DNA of 64,000 bases from Ascarosepion bandense (GCA_037127315.1 JBBBDQ010000348.1:1772501-1836500); one strand, 5' to 3'; shown: positions 30,476 through 42,220, counted from the first letter of the stretch. The notes: generated by a model from the letters alone, not told the origin. Translations and numbers: made by a program.

Positions 30476-31193
30476 ACTAGCAGAATAGCCCGGCGTTGTT
30501 CTGGTGTAATGAAAGCTTTAAAAACTAATCCATGGTCCTGGAGGTCAGACTCTTTGAACGTTGTCACGAAAGACTAAAAAGCAATAGTTTTTTCCAGTTA
30601 AAGCGAAACAGTAGACTGAAAGAAAAATGAATGGATGTAAGTCAAATTTTCATTTCCTGGTATCGATATCAAATAAGTGTTTTTCGTCGTAAACTGAATT
30701 TTGAAGGCTAAATAAGTCCTCTGAGTAAATGGCATCATGGCTAAGATTAAGAACTACAATTATACTTACTTAGAGCCAAACCCGAAGCAAAAACTAAAAT
30801 AAAAGGGCTGAAAAATAGACATACAGACAAACAGACACACACAGAAACATCTTGCCTTTTATATATATATATTATCGATTTTCTGCACTGTTGTAAGAAC
30901 TGCAACCTTGAAACTTTTGAATATCGTTTCTTATGTCTTTGTATGTGAGTGTATCAAATTTGATTAAAATCAGACCACTCCTTCTATAACCCGATTTTTC
31001 GATTATCGATTATCGATTTTCGATATTTATCCGGGGTACCTCGACACAAAACCTAGCTAAGAACACTCGCAGACGCTTATAGTACAACTGTGTAAATTTT
31101 CAAGAAAATCGTTTTTGCCGTTTTGGAGTCTATAGGTAACACACACACACACACACACACAGACAAAGTTCCATTTATAAATAAGTTTAGATG
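30476..31193 (+). mobile_element. Element C, near full-length copy
   Basis: It starts CTAGCAGAATAGCCCGGCG and passes through CCATGGTCCTGGAGGTCAG, GAAAGAAAAATGAATGGATG, AAATAAGTCCTCTGAGTAAA, (TA)n near 30861, TATCGATTTTCTGCACTG and ATCAAATTTGATTAAAATC. It ends in (AC)n and AAAGTTCCATTTATAAATAA. Sister copy inverted at 15425-16211; 5' scrap at 5461. No ORF; class unknown. Confidence 0.7.
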
Positions 31194-31246
31194 TAGATAT
31201 ACATTATAAAAGCCAATTTCTCTTTATGTATATACATATATAATGA

Positions 31247-31732
31247 CACTATTTGCATTATTCGAACAACTGTTCTCATAAATGTTGTAATTTATACGAT
31301 ATTTCAACGGTTGCACCTTCCGGCCTTCTTCAGGTGCTAGTAATTTCGAACCTAACATATTGTTACGATTATTGGGATATATCATTCTCATTCCGTGTGC
31401 GAAGCCACTTTTGGTACTCATGAGTTATCTCCCTTTAACTTAAATCTAAATTTAACTTAAATGTTATTTGTTCACCAATGCGGTAGGAAGGGAGAAAGGG
31501 TATAATCATCACCTATGAGATGGAGGTGAAATAATTGATAGAGAACAACACTGAAAATAAAGTAAACACTAGGAATGAGCGCATTTTCTAGGTTGATCAA
31601 GTATAGAAATGAATACAGTATGGGGACCAGTAAAACGATGTGATAGAGAAAATAATTAGTGCCAAAAACAGTGCAATATGAGCTCTGATAAAAAATATGA
31701 GGATAATAGTCCAAATAATGTAAATAGTGTAA
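31247..31732 (+). mobile_element. Foldback F, diverged copy with both ends
   Basis: Left arm CTATTTGCATTATTCGAA, TTCTCATAAATGTTG, TTTCAACGGTTG, CTTCAGGTGCTAGTAATTTC. The right end is the inverse of the left start (AATAATGTAAATAGTG near 31711). The interior is more diverged than in the 5900 copy and much of the right arm is replaced. Confidence 0.55.
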
Positions 31733-31769
31733 ATACTACCTCATCTCAGAAGTATAGACAAATATACAA

Positions 31770-31833
<64 letters not shown>
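31770..31833. repeat. (CA)n-(TA)n microsatellite
   Basis: 18 CA then about 14 TA repeats. Confidence 0.95.
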
Positions 31834-31836
<3 letters not shown>

Positions 31837-32061
31837 ATTGTATATTACTTAGTTTTTAGTCATAGTAAAATTAGACCAGTACAGAGTTGTATTAAAAAGT
31901 ATTCAATACAATTATTTTGTGGAACTTTTGAATAATCTTCATTTGTAAAACAGTTAATACGCGACGTAGGCTTCTACCATTACGTACCTTCAGGCAATTT
32001 GCAATAACTTAATTTAAGTAGTAGATTGTAGTTTGTACATGATTTAAAGTATAATTTATAT

Positions 32062-32062
32062 A

Positions 32063-32146
<84 letters not shown>

Positions 32147-32176
32147 ATGTGTGTGTGTGTTTGTGTGTATGTGTAT
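32062..32176. repeat. Alternating (TA)n / (TG)n microsatellite
   Basis: (TA)n, (TG)n, (TA)n, (TG)n blocks in succession; alternating purine-pyrimidine over more than 100 bases. Confidence 0.95.
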
Positions 32177-32289
32177 GCATGAATGTAAATAAGTTTACAT
32201 ACCTGTAAACAAGTAGGTAAGCAACAATATATAAATATTTATCATGTGTTAATAAAAGAGTAATCAATGTAATATAGCAAAGCTATTGC

Positions 32290-33345
32290 GTCTAATGCAT
32301 GATTCGAAGAATTGATGGAGATGCTTGGCAGCCTCGACAAATTTGGGAAAGACCTAAGTCTAATCAAGAATCTCTACTGGCAGCAAACCGCCCTCATACG
32401 GACAGACTCAGCAGATATACAAGGATAGAAAGGGGCGTAAGACAAGGGTGTGTCTTTTAACCGGGTCTATTCAACTTGTACATGAGACTTTAATGAGGAC
32501 CCTAGAAGTTATGCCAGAATTTGTAATCGGAAATCACAATTTGAACAACATAAGGTACGCAGATGATGCAGAGCTGATAGCAGACACGTAAAGGAAAATA
32601 CAAGAACTCCTACATAAGGTAGGTGATCATGACGACAAGAGTGACAAGAAAGGACTACAAATAAACTGCAAGAAAACCGAATGCATGGTCATCAGGAAGA
32701 AGGGCAGCCCAAAAGGCCAAATACAGGTGAGGGATACTAAAATCAAGCAGGTATAAAAATTTAAATACCTGAGAAGTGTTATAACAGAAGACAGAAAATG
32801 CGACACAGAGATCCGAAGGCGAATCGGCATGGCGAAGGAAGCATTCCAGAAGTTGAGTAAAGTATTAACAGGATAATTTTGCTAGAAACAAAGAAGAGAG
32901 TACTGGATTGCTATATGTTGTCAGTTCTTCAATATGGCAGTGAATGCTGGACAATATCATGAAAGATGAAGGAAAAACTTGAAGCAACTGAAATGTGGTT
33001 CTACAGAAGGATGCTGCCAATATCATGGATCGAGCATGTGAGCAATGATAAGGTATTTGAAAGGTTGGAAATTAATAGTGAGCATCAGGAAGAGACAGCT
33101 AAAGTTCCTGTGATATGCAATGAGGAAGGAGGGCTTAGAGATACCAACAGGCCAGATAGAAGCCAGAAGAGACAGGGGGAAGCAGCGGATAACATATTTG
33201 AAAGACCTGATCAGGTGGATGACGGAACGAGGGTTGCGTGGTGTAAAAGCAGAAAGCGTGCTAAGAGCCACTAGCGATAGAGAGATGTGGAAAGCCATGA
33301 TCGCCTACGTCCTGAAAAAAAGGGCACATAAAAGAAGAAGGCTGC
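32290..33345 (+). mobile_element. RTE-like LINE, 5'-truncated, plus strand
   Basis: Best extension into the RT of this family. It has GVRQGCVF-type motif B sequence near 32425-32455, YADD at 32556-32567, SDKKGLQINCKKTECMV near 32646-32690, then RRRIGMAKEAFQKL. After further frame changes there is EATEMWFYRRMLPISWIEHV (32980-33040) and LIRWMTERGLRG...MIAYVLKKRAH. The (GAA)n tail is at about 33330-33345. Multiple stops and frameshifts. Confidence 0.85.
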
Positions 33346-33889
33346 AGTATGGGGACGATGTTGCCATAGAAATTGACTGACAGCCATTACTGACTTCTTC
33401 TGTTTCTGTGTTATGATGCAGTATCCTGTTGCCAGAAATAATATCACAGGACGGCACTACCTTCCCAGTGGAATTGATGTCTGGCCTCCGTGATAACTCC
33501 GTGATAAGATGAATACAGGCATAACTAGTGACAACATCAAACACTTTCGAAATCACTATTAGACTTATCCAACTCTTTCTGAATCTTCAGATTGACATCC
33601 AAACATTCTGAAATGTTTGTATTGGACTATCCAATCAGTACAGCATGCTCGCTCTAAATTTCTGGTGGAGTGAATTGCGTCATGGGGCTGCTTTTCTAAT
33701 AGACGGTGTCCAACTTCCTCTACCACACTGTGCAGTCAGCAAAATAAAGAAGAAGAAAATCAGAACGCGCACGCGCAAAATTAAAAATATAAAATGGCGA
33801 CAGTTTACCAATCTCTCCCCGTATTTACTAATTACAACCACACACATTTTTAGAAATCTCTTCTCTCTCACTCTCTATATAAGTATCTT
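33346..33889. other. Unassigned; TATAAAATGGCGAC motif at about 33787
   Basis: No repeat family recognised. A GC-rich patch CGCGCACGCGCAAAA at 33766-33780 is followed by TATAAAATGGCGAC, which resembles a TATA/YY1-type promoter sequence. No gene or element is attached. Confidence 0.3.
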
Positions 33890-34133
33890 CTTCTTTCTCT
33901 CTCTCTCTCTCTCTCTCACACTCACACACACACACACACACACATTATTCCTTATCTACATACACATCAGCAATAAAGTAGCGCAGTGTAATTTTAAACA
34001 ACGTCACACTATTTTCCTGGAACATCTTCCAAAATTGTTCAAATGTACGTAAAAATAAACTCAAGAATTAGGTTAGTGGGAGCTGCTCTTGCCCACTTCC
34101 TCTCTCCCTCCCTCGCCTTCTATATCGCTCTCT

Positions 34134-34172
<39 letters not shown>
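33890..34172. repeat. (TC)n-(CA)n at 33890-33944 and (TA)n at 34135-34172
   Basis: Two simple repeat tracts; the 135-codon frame over them is low complexity. Confidence 0.9.
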
Positions 34173-34173
<1 letters not shown>

Positions 34174-34889
34174 TGTTTTGCCAACAGCTGTTGAAGATCC
34201 ATAAATATCTTTGCAGAATAACGAAGAAATGATACGATGCAAACCTTCTCTTCACGCTTGATGTTAAATAGAAGTAGACAAACCTTCCTTTAGAAAAATT
34301 CCGGAGACTTATCAGGAACGGCTCCATAAAATTTGGAAATATAGCTAGAAGAATCTATATTAACAAATTAATTTAATTTAAGAACTTTTCCATAAATAAA
34401 TGTTCCACAAAAATGCGATATACTATAACTCTCAATTTTTCTTAAATTACTGACTAAAGTGAAAGAAACTCATATTAAATTTGACTACTACATTTTAATT
34501 AATTAATTTTGATTATATTATATATCAATTTTAACTACTTATTGGTTTGATCTTAATTATTTTCAATTCTCTTTCTAGTCCCAAATCCAGCGATGAACAG
34601 ATAGCACTTGATGTGAAACTAAGATTAAACTGCAACTAAGAATACGTCTTGTATTAATCTTTTACACTAATGGAACTTGAAAAAATTGCAGAAGACCAAA
34701 TTTTAATCAGAATTCACACACCATTCTGTAGATTTTATTTTCAGTAGAATTTCTTTGCAGGAAGCAGACGATTATAGCTTTTCACAACTATTTTTGTTTT
34801 AATTATCAGAATATCTTTCTCGTTGTTTCCTCTTCAATTTTAAATACCATGTCTTTTCAGGCGATAGATGAATATGGCGCTCCGATGGT
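34173..34889. other. No feature recognised
   Basis: AT-rich, unassigned. Confidence 0.45.
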
Positions 34890-34950
34890 ACATTTTCATG
34901 CCTTGCTGACAGTACCATGTCCCTTCAGGATGTAGACGATCGCGGCCTTC
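34890..34950 (-). mobile_element. RTE-like LINE, extreme 3' scrap
   Basis: ACCATGTCCCTTCAGGATGT with AGACGATCGCGGCC matches the last ~50 bases of the RTE-like coding end (inverse of VYILKGHGT). Too short for more. Confidence 0.45.
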
Positions 34951-35217
34951 ATATTCACACTCACATACATGTATATATATTGTGTATTTAGGCAGCAATC
35001 TTTCTTTAATACGAACTTTGTTAAAAATAACTGACAATGTGCTATGGTTAAGTATTTTATATAATTTTTCATGTGGTCTTTTATTGTTTTTCTTTACAGA
35101 ACATAAATTATAAAAAAATTGTCGGAATGCTTTATTTTTCCAAGCTATTTTGGATATACTTTACACCATTTTCAAGGATGAATTTTATTTTAATTTTAAC
35201 TGAATATATTGCTTTTT

Positions 35218-35345
35218 TTTAGCGCCCTTCAGATCTAGGACTAGGCAAAAAGTATAAGGTACCCAGTAAGATCGAAATCACTACTCAGTTTAGATTATAG
35301 CAAGACAAGTTTGGTTACCATTACACGACATCGAGGTGTCCACTT
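35218..35345 (-). mobile_element. SINE-D (tRNA-derived), diverged
   Basis: Minus strand: GGACACCTCGATGTCGTGTA with box A-like TCGTGTAATGGTAACC, and box B-like GATTTCGATCTTAC. Homologous to the better copy at 38597-38731. Confidence 0.6.
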
Positions 35346-35376
35346 TTAACAGAACATATAAGGTGTTTTATTTATG

Positions 35377-35765
35377 TACACTATCGGCCATCATTATTAG
35401 GCCACCCCAGCTTTTAAAAGAAATGATGTACTCCATACTATTTCTAAGTAGATATTTCTAAATGAAAATAGAATAGTTCTTTTATTATTATTAATTTGCA
35501 AAATTTTACAAGACAAGGAAGCAAAGATGAACTCCTCTGAACCACCCTAAATTTTCTTCATTATTTCAATGATAAAACTGCAATATAGGTAATTATTAAA
35601 TATTTATAAATTCATTTGATGCACATGTTATTCTGCAGTATTAACAAAAGAACCATTCTATTTTTATTTACAATTATTCACTTGGAAATAAATACTAAAA
35701 AAATGTATGAAATACAATATTTTTTAAAACACTGGTGTAAACTAATAATTATGGCTGGTAGTGTA
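35377..35765. mobile_element. Tc1-like MITE, copy 3
   Basis: TIR TACACTATCGGCCATCATTA and the inverse ending GGCTGGTAGTGTA; TA flanks; 389 bp with long inverted arms (AATGAAAATAGAATAGTTCTT and inverse). Confidence 0.82.
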
Positions 35766-36311
35766 TGCATATTTTATATTCCGAAAACGGGAAGCACATT
35801 GTTGCCGTCTTCATAGTTAATATTATGAAGTATTGGGTTTTCTTTCTTAGTAATAATGCTACTATTATTTTTAGCTTTTTTTTAAAAATGCGAATGATGC
35901 TATTTTATTTGTATTTTTAATGTACATGTTACGGATAGACTTTGATAGGTCCCCATGTGTCTTTAAATGAAATCGAATTCAGATTATACATTGAGTTATT
36001 TTTTTCTCTCAATACCTGACGAAGACTTAATAAAAGTGCAAAATATTAGGCTGATATGTTTCCTATAGGTTCTTTATTTTATCATATATATATATATATA
36101 TATATTGTAAGAAAGTGACCGAACACTTAGATTTACACACCAAATTACAATCTCCTACAACCACCACTTAAACCTCACATTCCAAAAAATAAATCGTTTC
36201 CACCATTTATTTGCAGTTCCAAATATCACCCGAAGAGGAGCAGTTCGGCTCCGAAATATGAAAATATTTGTGTAGTGATACTATATTTTTATAAAACATT
36301 GTAACAACTAT

Positions 36312-36314
<3 letters not shown>
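35766..36314. other. Unassigned, with short (TA)n at 36084-36105
   Basis: Contains CCTGACGAAGACTTAATAAA near 36016 and CCCGAAGAGGAGCAGTTCGG near 36230, motifs often found at the inner ends of foldback elements, but no partner arms were identified. Confidence 0.35.
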
Positions 36315-36364
<50 letters not shown>

Positions 36365-36600
36365 GGTAGACTTTGAAAAACAGTAGTTACTCTGGCATGT
36401 ACGCATGGCTCATTCAGTAATGAATTAGAGCACTCTGGCTGTTGGGCGTGTATAATGATAATATACATGCTAAAACCCATAACCCAGAGGTAGAAGGCGA
36501 CTGACGCTAATTCGGTTGGGTTTTAATCCTGGGTTAAAAGCAATCGGAGTCTAATTGTACTGATGAGCTGTGATACAGCGAAACAGATCTGTCTACGGAT

Positions 36601-36651
<51 letters not shown>
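36315..36651 (+). mobile_element. SINE-A flanked by (TA)n on both sides
   Basis: (TA)24 at 36315-36362, then the 5' extension (CAGTAGTTACTCTGGCATG), head with box A TAACCCAGAGGTAGA, box B TTGGGTTTTAATCC, body GATGAGCTGTGATACAGCGA, end CTACGGATGACTATATA, then (TA)24 to 36651. Confidence 0.82.
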
Positions 36652-36652
<1 letters not shown>

Positions 36653-36965
36653 ATCACTGAACCAGAGGATGAAGGGGGCTACGCATGACGAACGTGCTAC
36701 AGAAGGTGCTACTTGAGTTAGTTTTTCTGATTCTCTTTAACCTTCAACCAACTTTCGAAAAGCCAAAGGGCGATATAGAATGAATGACGTGAGCAGGTAT
36801 TGGTGAAACTGCAAATTCTTGTCTTGAACCTGCACGTTGGCGGTAGTCATCAATGGCATTATTATAAAGGAAGCAATTGGCAAATAAGTAAAAAGTTTCT
36901 TGAATACGAGATAGAACCAAACTTTTTAGAAATTCTCACATGAGAATAGTACATATCTTCCTATT
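36652..36965. other. No feature recognised
   Basis: Mixed composition, unassigned. Confidence 0.4.
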
Positions 36966-37003
36966 TCTCTCTCACTCTCTTTCTCTTTCCCTCTCTCTCT
37001 CTT

Positions 37004-37035
<32 letters not shown>
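36966..37035. repeat. (TC)n-(TA)n microsatellite
   Basis: Pyrimidine-rich tract then about 14 TA repeats. Confidence 0.95.
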
Positions 37036-37037
<2 letters not shown>

Positions 37038-37384
37038 AAGCATGTTTTTATTAAAAAGTTTTGTTGAATAATACAGACATATTTTGTCTACATTTTTGTA
37101 TTGATCCTTTCCTGTTGTCTAACCAGTTTCCCGTGTCGAGATATCACCCGTCAAGGAAGACACCGTACAACCCAAGTACTTTCGACCTTTCTCAAGATCA
37201 TCTTCTTACAAAGGCAAACAGGCTAATGAAACTGCGGTTATATTTGCGTTCCATTACCATGTTGGTTTTCAAAACATTTGCGCTCTGTTATCATTATTTT
37301 AGAATTTTTAAATTGTTTTTAAATTTTATCCTAAATTACTCGGTTAAAAATATTTATATTTCATTTTTATTCCGACTTTATAAA

Positions 37385-38010
37385 CATTCATTTGGTCAAA
37401 AAATGTGAAAATTTTCCCCCATAATTTTGAAACAAAGGAAATATTTTTAAAAAAGTATTTTTTTAAACAAAAACAGAATATGCAAAAAAAAGTGCCAATG
37501 GTTAATTTAATTATTTAAATCTTTTTATTCATATTTAATATGTCATACTTCAGAAAATAAAATTAAGAAAAATAATAAAGCTTTTTTTTCATTAAATATT
37601 TCACGCAGGAAATCAACTGACTGTAATTTGCGTGGCATTAATGTATCTTTTCCTTTAAAATTAAATGTCTACATTTTTAAATACTATTCGAAAATTTCTG
37701 AAATACATTTAGGCAGCAAAAAATGTAAATATTTTACTCCGTAATTTTGAAACAATTTAATTATTTAAATTTTTTGTTCAGTTTTAATATTTCATACTTC
37801 AGAAAATAAAATTCAAACAAAATAAAGCTTTTTTGCGCTAAATATTTCATGCAGGAAATCAACTGTCTGTAATTCTTGTAGTATTAATGTAACTTTTTCC
37901 TCTAAAATTAAATGTCTACATTTTTAAATATTCTTCGAAAATTTCTCAAATTCATTTAGTCAACAAAAAATGTAAATATTTTTCTCCGTAATTTTAAAAC
38001 AAAAACAAAC
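37385..38010. repeat. AT-rich tandem duplication, ~2.5 units of ~250-320 bp
   Basis: Recurring blocks: AATTTTGAAAC at 37420, 37740 and (variant) 37989; CATACTTCAGAAAATAAAAT at 37545 and 37794; GCAGGAAATCAACTG at 37606 and 37852; AAATGTCTACATTTTTAAAT at 37663 and 37911. Units are about 80-90% alike by eye. Confidence 0.8.
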
Positions 38011-38238
38011 GCAATGTTGTTTACATTATCACACAAAACATCAACTTACTTTTATGCAAAGCAAAAGAAAACAGATTTTTGTTATGGAATTTCTAAACAA
38101 CAATTTTTATATAGTGATTTTTTTTATATAACTGAGTTTTAAAGTGAGGCGGCGACTACAAGCGTTCTGAAATCGCAACACGTTGTATTAATCATCTAAT
38201 TAAAAATGTTCTGAATTGCACGGGCAACACCGGTCGCT

Positions 38239-38240
<2 letters not shown>

Positions 38241-38279
<39 letters not shown>

Positions 38280-38417
38280 GTTAGTATGAACTAAATAATA
38301 AACGACTCATAAATTCATGGAAATAGACAAAAATTCCGAAGACGAAGATGACAGAAAAAGACATATATGGATACACTAAGATAGACAGGGATATTAAAAG
38401 AGTCTGATATATATATG

Positions 38418-38469
<52 letters not shown>

Positions 38470-38524
38470 TGGATAAATTTGAAGAAACTGAGTTAGATAC
38501 ATTTAAGTATGAAGGGGATACGAA

Positions 38525-38556
<32 letters not shown>
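38241..38556. repeat. (TA)n, (GA)n and (TA)n microsatellites
   Basis: (TA)n at 38241-38279, (GA)23 at 38420-38466, (TA)n at 38527-38556. The 73- and 118-codon frames over them are artefacts. Confidence 0.95.
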
Positions 38557-38559
<3 letters not shown>

Positions 38560-38596
38560 TGACTATATTACGTAAATGAGAATAAACTAATTTAGA

Positions 38597-38728
38597 TAGC
38601 TGATGTTCTAAGCACCGCTTAGATGTGGCACAAAGCCGAGAGTATGGGTACACAGTGAGGATCGAACTCACTACTCAGTTGTAATAGCAAGAGAAGCTTT
38701 ATAGCCATTACACCACGCCAAGGTGCCC

Positions 38729-38731
<3 letters not shown>
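38597..38731 (-). mobile_element. SINE-D, tRNA-derived
   Basis: Minus strand: CTTGGCGTGGTGTAATGGCT with box A TGGTGTAATGGC, and box B TGAGTTCGATCCTC (inverse near 38655-38668), a good match to GGTTCGANNCC. A (GATA)n tract (38730-38769) abuts the 5' end. Confidence 0.7.

Positions 38732-38769
<38 letters not shown>
38730..38769. repeat. (GATA)n microsatellite
   Basis: Ten perfect GATA repeats. Confidence 0.95.
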
Positions 38770-39253
38770 CCAACTAACTGAGAAAAAAAAAAGAAAGAAA
38801 CAAAGAAAAAAACAAAGAAATATTTTTGTTTGTTTAACGACATACAATATTATTAATCATTTTTTTGGGAACTTTGTCGAAATAAAAATATAAGTTATTG
38901 TACTTTCACAATTGAATACATGGTAGGTGATACTCAGCTTTTGTATAAATACATGTTTCTTTGAACGTTATTACAAGTGGCAGTGATATGTATGTTTTAT
39001 GTTGTTGTTTTTGTTTTAAATTATATTTGAGATAGACTTGATTTCCTTAAGAAATTCTAAGATGTTATGTGGATTAATATCATAAAATCGTCTTTATATG
39101 TCTGTTGTTGGGTCTATTTTGTTTGGCAGCAAATAAAATTCTATGGGTTATTTGATACATTAATCTAAATATTTTGAACGATTTTATGTCTCCTGCTACA
39201 AAAAAAAAAATGGAATTATTGGTCATTTTACTATGAATAGATATTGTTGGTCA

Positions 39254-39256
<3 letters not shown>
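38770..39256. other. No feature recognised
   Basis: AT-rich, unassigned. Confidence 0.4.
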
Positions 39257-39293
<37 letters not shown>

Positions 39294-39414
39294 AGGATTA
39301 ATTCAAAGATGTTGAATGGCCATTTCGATATGAAGATCCCCACGGGGGACGACACATCACCTCAGCAACAGAAAAAACCTTTCAGAAACTGGAGAAAAAT
39401 TAGTCTACTTTTAC

Positions 39415-39470
<56 letters not shown>
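39257..39470. repeat. (TA)n at 39257-39288 and 39420-39470
   Basis: The second tract is enclosed by inverse 12-mers (TTTACCAACAAT / ATTGTTGGTAAA), making a fully palindromic ~75-base unit. Confidence 0.92.
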
Positions 39471-39474
<4 letters not shown>

Positions 39475-39725
39475 GTAAATTTACTATAAATACGAATTTC
39501 GCATAATTTTATCATATATATGTATTTTATATAATATCATAGTTTTTTGTTTTTGATTTAAGGTTTATTATTTGTCCATAGCTGTGTCCTTAACTGGTCC
39601 TTAACAGATGCTACCTCTCCGGACGAGGGTGGACCTGGGCGCACTAGCATTTAAGAGATGCTTCCACACTCTTCAATATCTTCGATCAGTGGTCTTGCCC
39701 TGAATGATGAAAGAAAGAAGCGGAC

Positions 39726-39727
<2 letters not shown>

Positions 39728-39782
<55 letters not shown>
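39728..39782. repeat. (GATA)n microsatellite
   Basis: About 13 GATA repeats. Confidence 0.95.
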
Positions 39783-39954
39783 CTGACTGACGGAGAAAGA
39801 AACTGGCTATAAATACCTATTTATCTCTATATCTAAATTACTATATCTTTAACTATTTTTAGAATGGAACATTTATTAATCCGACATATTTTTGCCACGT
39901 TATTTTTAGTGGACACTCGTATTATGAAACACTTTATTTATTTATTTTGACCTT

Positions 39955-40137
39955 TTACAAGCCTGATAGAAAAAAAAGTGACAGGCGAAAGCAGCGGATA
40001 ACATATTTGAAAGGCCTGAGCAGGTGGTTGACTGAACAGGGGTTGCATTGTGTAACAGAAGAAAGCTTGCTAAGATCCACCAGGGATATGGTGTTGTAGA
40101 AAGCCATGATCGACAAGGCACATAAAAGAAGAAGAAG
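39955..40137 (+). mobile_element. RTE-like LINE, 3'-terminal fragment
   Basis: GCAGCGGATAACATATTTGA, then GCTAAGATCCACCAGGGATA and the terminal CACATAAAAGAAGAAGAAG. Matches the end of the copy at 32290-33345. Confidence 0.7.
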
Positions 40138-40980
40138 ATCATCCCATGCAAGGCAATAAAGTCACTAACACACAAGCGTTTACTGGGTGCGGAAGCATTA
40201 GGTACAGAGACATTAATAATGAGCAAGAACAGAAAAAATAATCAGGAGGACACTGGATAGCAATTGAAATTGGACAGTATTTTTTGTAGATTAATGTTGG
40301 TTAGAAAGCATGGTGCCAGAAGGGAGTTCCACTAACGAGAAATGCGAGAAAATAAACTCTAAGCATAGAATTTATGGTTATATCTAGAGAGCTCAACTGT
40401 AAATTGATATCTCGTCGTCATTATATTATTCTTTTTCTATGTGCCGTGTATCTTCAGAACGTAGGCGATCATGGCCTTCCACATTTTCCTAAACCTTGCA
40501 GCTCTTAACTCCACTCACCCTATTACCTACTCAACTCCTGCTCCGCCATTCATCTGCTCAAGTCCATCAAGTATGTCACACGTTGCTTTCTTTAGTCTCT
40601 TTTTCCCTCTTTGCGTTCCGTGAGTATCACATTCTCCAAACCCTCTTTCCTCATTACATTTCCCAGAAACTTCAGTTGTCTTTTCCTGTTGCTATGGATC
40701 AATTGCCTTGTCGTGTCTCTCCTCTCCAAAACCTTGTCGCTGCTCACTTTCTAGAACTGTGCTTAAATTTTTAAAAAAATTATTATAGCGAAGAGCTCAT
40801 GCAAACAATTATCATGAAAGTAACATTTAGAAGACATACAGAGGCAACATTATGGAAAAGTAACTGGGAAATTGAAGTCGGGCTACCAAATCAGGACCAG
40901 TGATATTGCTGATTCTTCATTGGATTTTATCAAGGTGCTCATAATAAGCAGGGGTTGCAATATTTTAACTAAAGACGAAT
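40137..40980 (-). mobile_element. LINE 3' end split by an RTE-like insertion
   Basis: 40137-40425 is a LINE 3' UTR of the subfamily at 11320, here without the 5S-SINE. Its continuation (AAGAGCTCATGCAAAC..., 40780-40980) resumes after an RTE-like fragment at 40430-40770. The order suggests the RTE-like copy inserted into the older LINE. Confidence 0.55.
40430..40770 (-). mobile_element. RTE-like LINE fragment, decayed
   Basis: Minus-strand match to the family's C-terminal end (GAACGTAGGCGATCATGGCC at 40457-40476 equals the inverse of the MIAYVL region), continuing through the QLKFL and SNDEV regions with many changes. Confidence 0.7.
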
Positions 40981-41063
40981 GGTGAAGAGATACTGGAGAG
41001 GAAAATGTTAACGCAAAGCCCAGTGAACCAACTTTATTTATAGCTGTCCTAACAATGGATTGA

Positions 41064-41108
<45 letters not shown>

Positions 41109-41280
41109 ATTCTTGTAAAATCGTATTAAAGAAAAATTGGATATCTCCGGCAAGATTTGAACCTGCGTCCCCACATAACAAATGCATGTTATAAACAAGA
41201 AGTGCTGCACAAGATATTAATCGTCTATAAGCAAATACAGGAAAATAGAAAACATCAGACTGAGTTATTCTCACTCATAG

Positions 41281-41330
<50 letters not shown>

Positions 41331-41341
41331 TATATATATAT
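41064..41341. repeat. (GATA)n, tRNA-like scrap, (CA)n-(TA)n
   Basis: (GATA)11 at 41064-41107. At 41148-41165 the minus strand has GCAGGTTCAAATC, box-B-like, within a possible SINE remnant (41140-41230). (CA)n-(TA)n at 41284-41341. Confidence 0.6.
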
Positions 41342-41402
41342 GTTGGAATGTTCATTCAACAATTTTGATTATTGAAAATTTGTTTTTGATTATTGAAAAT
41401 TC

Positions 41403-41406
<4 letters not shown>

Positions 41407-41445
<39 letters not shown>

Positions 41446-41592
41446 ATTAATAAACATATACATATTGACCTACATCGGAGTTTCATGCGTTATACAATCA
41501 TTAGCTGTATATTACTTTTATATAATATGCACCTGATGATTGCATAACGCATGAATCTCTATGTCGTGCCATCGGGCCATTGTCGTAGGACA

Positions 41593-41642
<50 letters not shown>

Positions 41643-41643
41643 A
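41407..41643. repeat. (TA)n, hairpin and (TA)n-(TG)n
   Basis: (TA)n at 41407-41444. A hairpin at 41468-41567 has inverse arms TTTCATGCGTTATACAATCA and TGATTGCATAACGCATGAA with CTACAT/ATGTCG outside. (TA)n-(TG)n at 41592-41643. Confidence 0.75.
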
Positions 41644-41726
41644 TTTAGTAATATATAATTATAGTTAGAGAGAGAGTGTGTGTGCGTATATGTGTGTGTC
41701 TGTATATGTGCTAGGAATAAAATGAC

Positions 41727-41756
41727 GTAGATATATAGATAGATATGAACAGACTG

Positions 41757-41806
<50 letters not shown>

Positions 41807-41815
41807 GAACAGACT

Positions 41816-41879
<64 letters not shown>

Positions 41880-41884
41880 CAGAC

Positions 41885-41930
<46 letters not shown>

Positions 41931-41941
41931 TGAACAGACTG

Positions 41942-41990
<49 letters not shown>

Positions 41991-41999
41991 TGAACAGAC

Positions 42000-42047
<48 letters not shown>

Positions 42048-42087
42048 AATAGACTGAGATAGATAGATAATGAACAGACTGATAGAA

Positions 42088-42140
<53 letters not shown>

Positions 42141-42180
42141 AATAGATAGAAATAGATAGATAGATAGATAATGAACAGAC

Positions 42181-42220
<40 letters not shown>

